Shown: positions 60,761 to 64,000 of the stretch, in pieces
Layout of the letters: each line of letters begins with the position of its first letter
Position numbering within the stretch: position 1 is the stretch's first letter
Made by a program: the position numbers and the translations under genes
Notes under the pieces: generated by a model
The model's input: only the letters and a program-made list of their open reading frames with translations
Told to the model about the DNA's origin: nothing
Database searches by the model: none
NCBI GenBank assembly: GCA_949317995.1
Contig: OX439039.1
Location: forward strand, 75,464,002 to 75,528,001
Direction: 5' to 3'
DNA: 64,000 nucleotides
From: Acholoe squamosa
Taxonomy: Eukaryota; Annelida; Polychaeta; Phyllodocida; Polynoidae

Positions 60761-61583
60761 TCCGCTTACACCTATCAGTGCTGCTGTGTAGCAAGGACGT
60801 TGTTTATTGATAGTGGAGGGGGGGTGGTGGAATTATTGTGTCATTATCAATACGTCCCTAATCATCTGTCAAAGCCGCTGAGGGGCCCTCCATGATTAAC
60901 ATCATGTTTTTTTTCGGACCATTTTTGACCCCCCCCCCGCTGTCATGCTTTTATGATAAAAATGTATAGGAGGCTTAGACCCCCCCCTCCCCCCGCTGCA
61001 TGACATAATTTATGGACGTCACTGACCACTGAGAACATTACATCCGACTAAGAACAAAACTATGAAACTGAGTGGCCTAATTGTCTTAGCGCTGTCATAC
61101 AAGATATCTGTATAGGCAGTTGGCTTATGGAGAGCAAAAAACAGGAAAGACTTGTTTCTTATCCCGACCGTCAAATCAGCATCAGAATGCACTAGAATTT
61201 ACCACCAGTTGTGAAAAATAATCCTATGAGATTGATAAAGGCGATAATGATAAATAAAAAACTAGCAACCAACCTTTTTTTACTCTGTTACCGGAATGCA
61301 AAACTTCTTTAATGCATAAGACTAAAGAAAACATGATGGCAGATATGATAACAGATCTTTCATGGTGCTGCTGTTATCAGCCGCCATGTCTTTTTCACGG
61401 GGGAACTCAAATTTGATTAGTATCTGAATGTATCAGGGACATAGGGTTACAATAGCAGTAGTACTCTTTACAGAAAATATGATATTACTACATCTACCAT
61501 GTTCACATCATACGTGTACAGCACAGGTGCATATCACAAAGGCCATATCCCGTATAAAACCTAATAGCTCTCTCCAAAAGAGG
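60761..61583. other. Upstream intergenic sequence
   Basis: C runs at about 60930 and 60980. A fragment around 61265 (TTTACTCTGTTACCGGAATG) resembles one arm of the element at 11485-11655. No gene was recognised. Confidence 0.4.
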
Positions 61584-61705
61584 TTAACCCTTTAAGGGCC
61601 GCTGATACAGGAGTGCATCATGCCCATTGGTCGGCATGATGCACTTATGAAGTGCTGGCGATTCTGCTCGCCAGCACTTCATTGGAGCATCATGCCAACC
61701 CTACT
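61584..61705. repeat. Hairpin repeat (GCATGATGCACCAATG family), copy 2, with TTAA-CCCTTTAAGG head
   Basis: Begins TTAACCCTTTAAGGGCCGCT, then AGGAGTGCATCATGCC. A 65-bp hairpin follows (61633-61697: GGCATGATGCACTTATGAAG against CTTCATTGGAGCATCATGCC). The TTAA-CCC head suggests a piggyBac-type end, but no right end was found. Confidence 0.65.
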
Positions 61706-61719
61706 GGGTCGATAGCAGG

Positions 61720-61955
61720 CAGCTCTATAGTCAATGGTAGACAGAGTATTACTTGGGCTATTTCAATATAACTGACAATCCTGAGGGGAGCTGCTCATGG
61801 TGAGCTAAAAATGAGAGAGCTTCTCCCAGTGAGCAGGTCTGCTTGGTCTGGTTTGAGGGCTGAATGAATGAAGTCACAGCAGGCAGCTCTATTAGTCAAT
61901 GGGAGACAGAGTAGTACTGAGGTCTATTTCAATATAAATGACGATCTGAAAATTC
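61720..61955 (+). repeat. Short direct duplication, offset about 165 bp
   Basis: GCAGGCAGCTCTAT, AGTCAATGG, AGACAGAGTA and TATTTCAATATAA-TGAC blocks occur in the same order at 61725-61795 and 61885-61945. Confidence 0.65.
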
Positions 61956-62442
61956 ACTGACGCTTTGTCCATCTTCACGGAGAGGTATGCTGTCATTAGG
62001 GGTCAATTTCAGAACTACTAACGATTTGGCCGGCCTTATTATAGATTTAAACCACCAATGAATTACGATTTCACGAAATACTATTATTGTATGTCTCAGA
62101 TTCTCAACAGTAAACTTTTTGGACATGTTATAAACTGGACTGTATGATGAAACAGAGATATGTGTATAGGCACTTGGAAATAGTTCACAATTTTACCTCC
62201 CATGTGATAGGCCACATCGAATCCCTTTCAGAACATTTTTGATTGTGAGTAGAAGCAAAGAAATCAATGTGAATGTGGAGAGGTTAGGGTAAGGGTTATG
62301 CCTAATGTGTAGTAAACGCCATGAAATTAAAATACATACTGACTGTTTGACTGACATCTAAACAAAATTATACTGGGGATGCTGATTTCCTAAAGGACCT
62401 ACAATAACCTGAAATTTGGGATCGTAGGCCTATTTGGTGATA
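61956..62442. other. Intergenic, nothing recognised
   Basis: No assignable feature. Confidence 0.4.
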
Positions 62443-62592
62443 CGGTGGCAGATCCAGGATTTGAAAAAGGAGGGGGCGCGCACCAAAAGGTGAGGGCACA
62501 CTTCCTGCTTTTGAGCAAATTCTGGGGTCCAAAATATGCAATTAAACTCTTAGTACTGGCAAAAAGAGTACCCCCCTCTAAATCCGCCACTG
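62443..62592. mobile_element. hAT-like MITE, CAGTGGCGGAT family, copy 3
   Basis: Left end CGGTGGCAGATCCAGGATTT; right end in inverted form TAAATCCGCCACTG. Inside are GGAGGGGGCGCGCACC and CTGGGGTCCAAAATATGCAA blocks like those of 9414-9548 in the opposite orientation. Confidence 0.6.
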
Positions 62593-64000
62593 TGATTGTT
62601 AATTGTTCTAAATTAGAGATTCCCCTAATATTGGTCCTCATTGTATACAGATAGGATTGGTACTGCAGTCATAGGACTGTAAGCCTTAGTGACGATTTGG
62701 AGGCAATGTTATCGTCAGCTTTATTGAAATAAACCCCTTAGGTCGAAAATCATAGAAAGTTGGCAGATGAGGCCTCCTGGGGGACTGGGAGGGGCTGGGA
62801 TTAAACAGTGGAGAATCTGAAAGATATTTTTTGTGGATAGTGTATAGGTGATGGGGTAACTACCCACGAAATATTTTTAGTTAAATATGAAATGCATTGG
62901 TATGGCAGCACCCTGAACATATATACCCTGAAATACCTTGAAAAGGTGTCTTACCGAATGACACTAGGGGGCTGTTTTCCCTAAAGTTATGCAAAATTAA
63001 TTTTTTTATGGTTCAGGTTAACTTTTTTGTTAACTTTTCTTGACTACTGTATCTAAGGGTAGGATTCAGGGACAGTATTTGGACTTTTTTCCTAAGCTTG
63101 AATCCTTTTTCTTAGTGTCTGAAATGGCATTTTCACCAGAATCTTGGAATTTTCTTACTCAGGAGATTTCAAATCTTGCAGTTGTAGATGAAAGTCACAC
63201 AGATATAGGTATTCAGTTTTAATTACATCTCACACAATGGCCATAACATGTACTTTCAGGTGGGATATAGTTTAAAGGGGCAAAAAATATGTGTGCCCCT
63301 GTCTTTTTCCTATAGAAAACATGTGAAAATTGCAAATTGTCATTCGGAAAGACATTTTTTCATTAAAATACCATAACATTATCTAGGGTAACTGCCTGCT
63401 TTCACTTCTTCTTGATGGAGATGCTATGAATGGGAAAGTATTTATTTACCCTTGTTTTCATCGTCTCCTACCTCAGAGCAGGCAGAGCAGGCAGGAGCTA
63501 TGTCCTCAGAGTAGGCAGGTGCTATACTAAGTCATTTGCCCAGACATTTCTTTTTGGTATGAGTAATACTATGAAACATGAAGCTAAGTATACTAGGCTT
63601 ATTTGACATCTCAATGCATAATTGTAAGGATTCTTTTTATTTATGTTTGACTTGAACCTAGCTCATTCTTTGACCTTGTAGGTACATATTACTAGCCAGC
63701 CCTGGACTGAAGGGGGGGAGGAGACTGATATGATTTGGGGAGACATTTATTTTAAGTATTGACTATAGACACCACAGTAGCTTTTTGTATACATCACAAA
63801 CATTAAACCAAGCACCTCCGCATCACATCCTGAAGTTTAGTCTTCCTAGCCCGTGTCATACTGTCAGGGAAAATAATCAAAATGGCGCAAAACTTTATAA
63901 CCAAGACGATTCTCATGCCAAATATGGAACATTTCCTTTTTCCTATTGTTTCAATCTATGCCTGCTTCAAGCCTGGGAAAAACTTTTATCTCCTAACGAC
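62593..64000. other. Intergenic, nothing recognised
   Basis: No coding exon, RNA gene or assignable element to the end of the window. Confidence 0.4.

Overview
This is an animal nuclear genome window: AT-rich, intron-rich, with no operons and dense in short terminal-inverted-repeat (TIR) elements, hairpins and TA microsatellites. The two genes, an animal AGXT2-like phospho-lyase and an AMT-type ammonium transporter (a family lost from vertebrates but kept in many invertebrates), suggest a marine invertebrate such as an echinoderm, hemichordate, amphioxus or lophotrochozoan. The phylum cannot be fixed from the sequence alone.

Layout. (1) 1-2690 is intron or upstream sequence with MITE-like elements and a long hairpin. 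(2) 2691-6173, + strand: the last five coding exons of an ethanolamine-phosphate / 5-phosphohydroxylysine phospho-lyase (PLP enzyme), followed by a 3' UTR with poly(A) signals. (3) 6174-11750: 3' UTR and intergenic sequence between two convergent genes. (4) 11751-60050, - strand: one complete ammonium transporter gene in nine coding exons, 1986 bp of coding sequence (661 residues) spread over 48.3 kb. All eight junctions use GT-AG, the summed length is divisible by three, and the joined protein reads as a full Amt with twin histidines. Intron 1 alone is 34 kb. (5) 60051-64000: upstream flank of the transporter, with a perfect CRE site about 700 bp above the start codon.

The introns are an archive of mobile DNA. 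Intron 1 holds a decayed Ngaro/DIRS-type tyrosine-recombinase retrotransposon (51741-56414, - strand) with the full A1-body-B1-A2-B2 split direct repeat layout. A body-less A-B remnant of the same family lies at 45540-45999, and a 2.4-kb multi-unit foldback element (46001-48441) touches it. A 2.76-kb TIR element (38438-41198) carries a motif repeated at an exact 200-bp spacing, and a 2.06-kb TIR element (57340-59403) carries arrays of a TAAACA-type motif. Several MITE families recur across the window, including a TTAA-flanked (piggyBac-like) element inserted in another MITE. Intron 6 holds a 2.2-kb nested palindromic composite with a third element inserted in one arm.

Biologically, the two host genes sit tail to tail and both concern ammonia: the phospho-lyase family releases ammonia, and AMT proteins move ammonium across membranes. 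Whether this neighbourhood matters or is chance is open.
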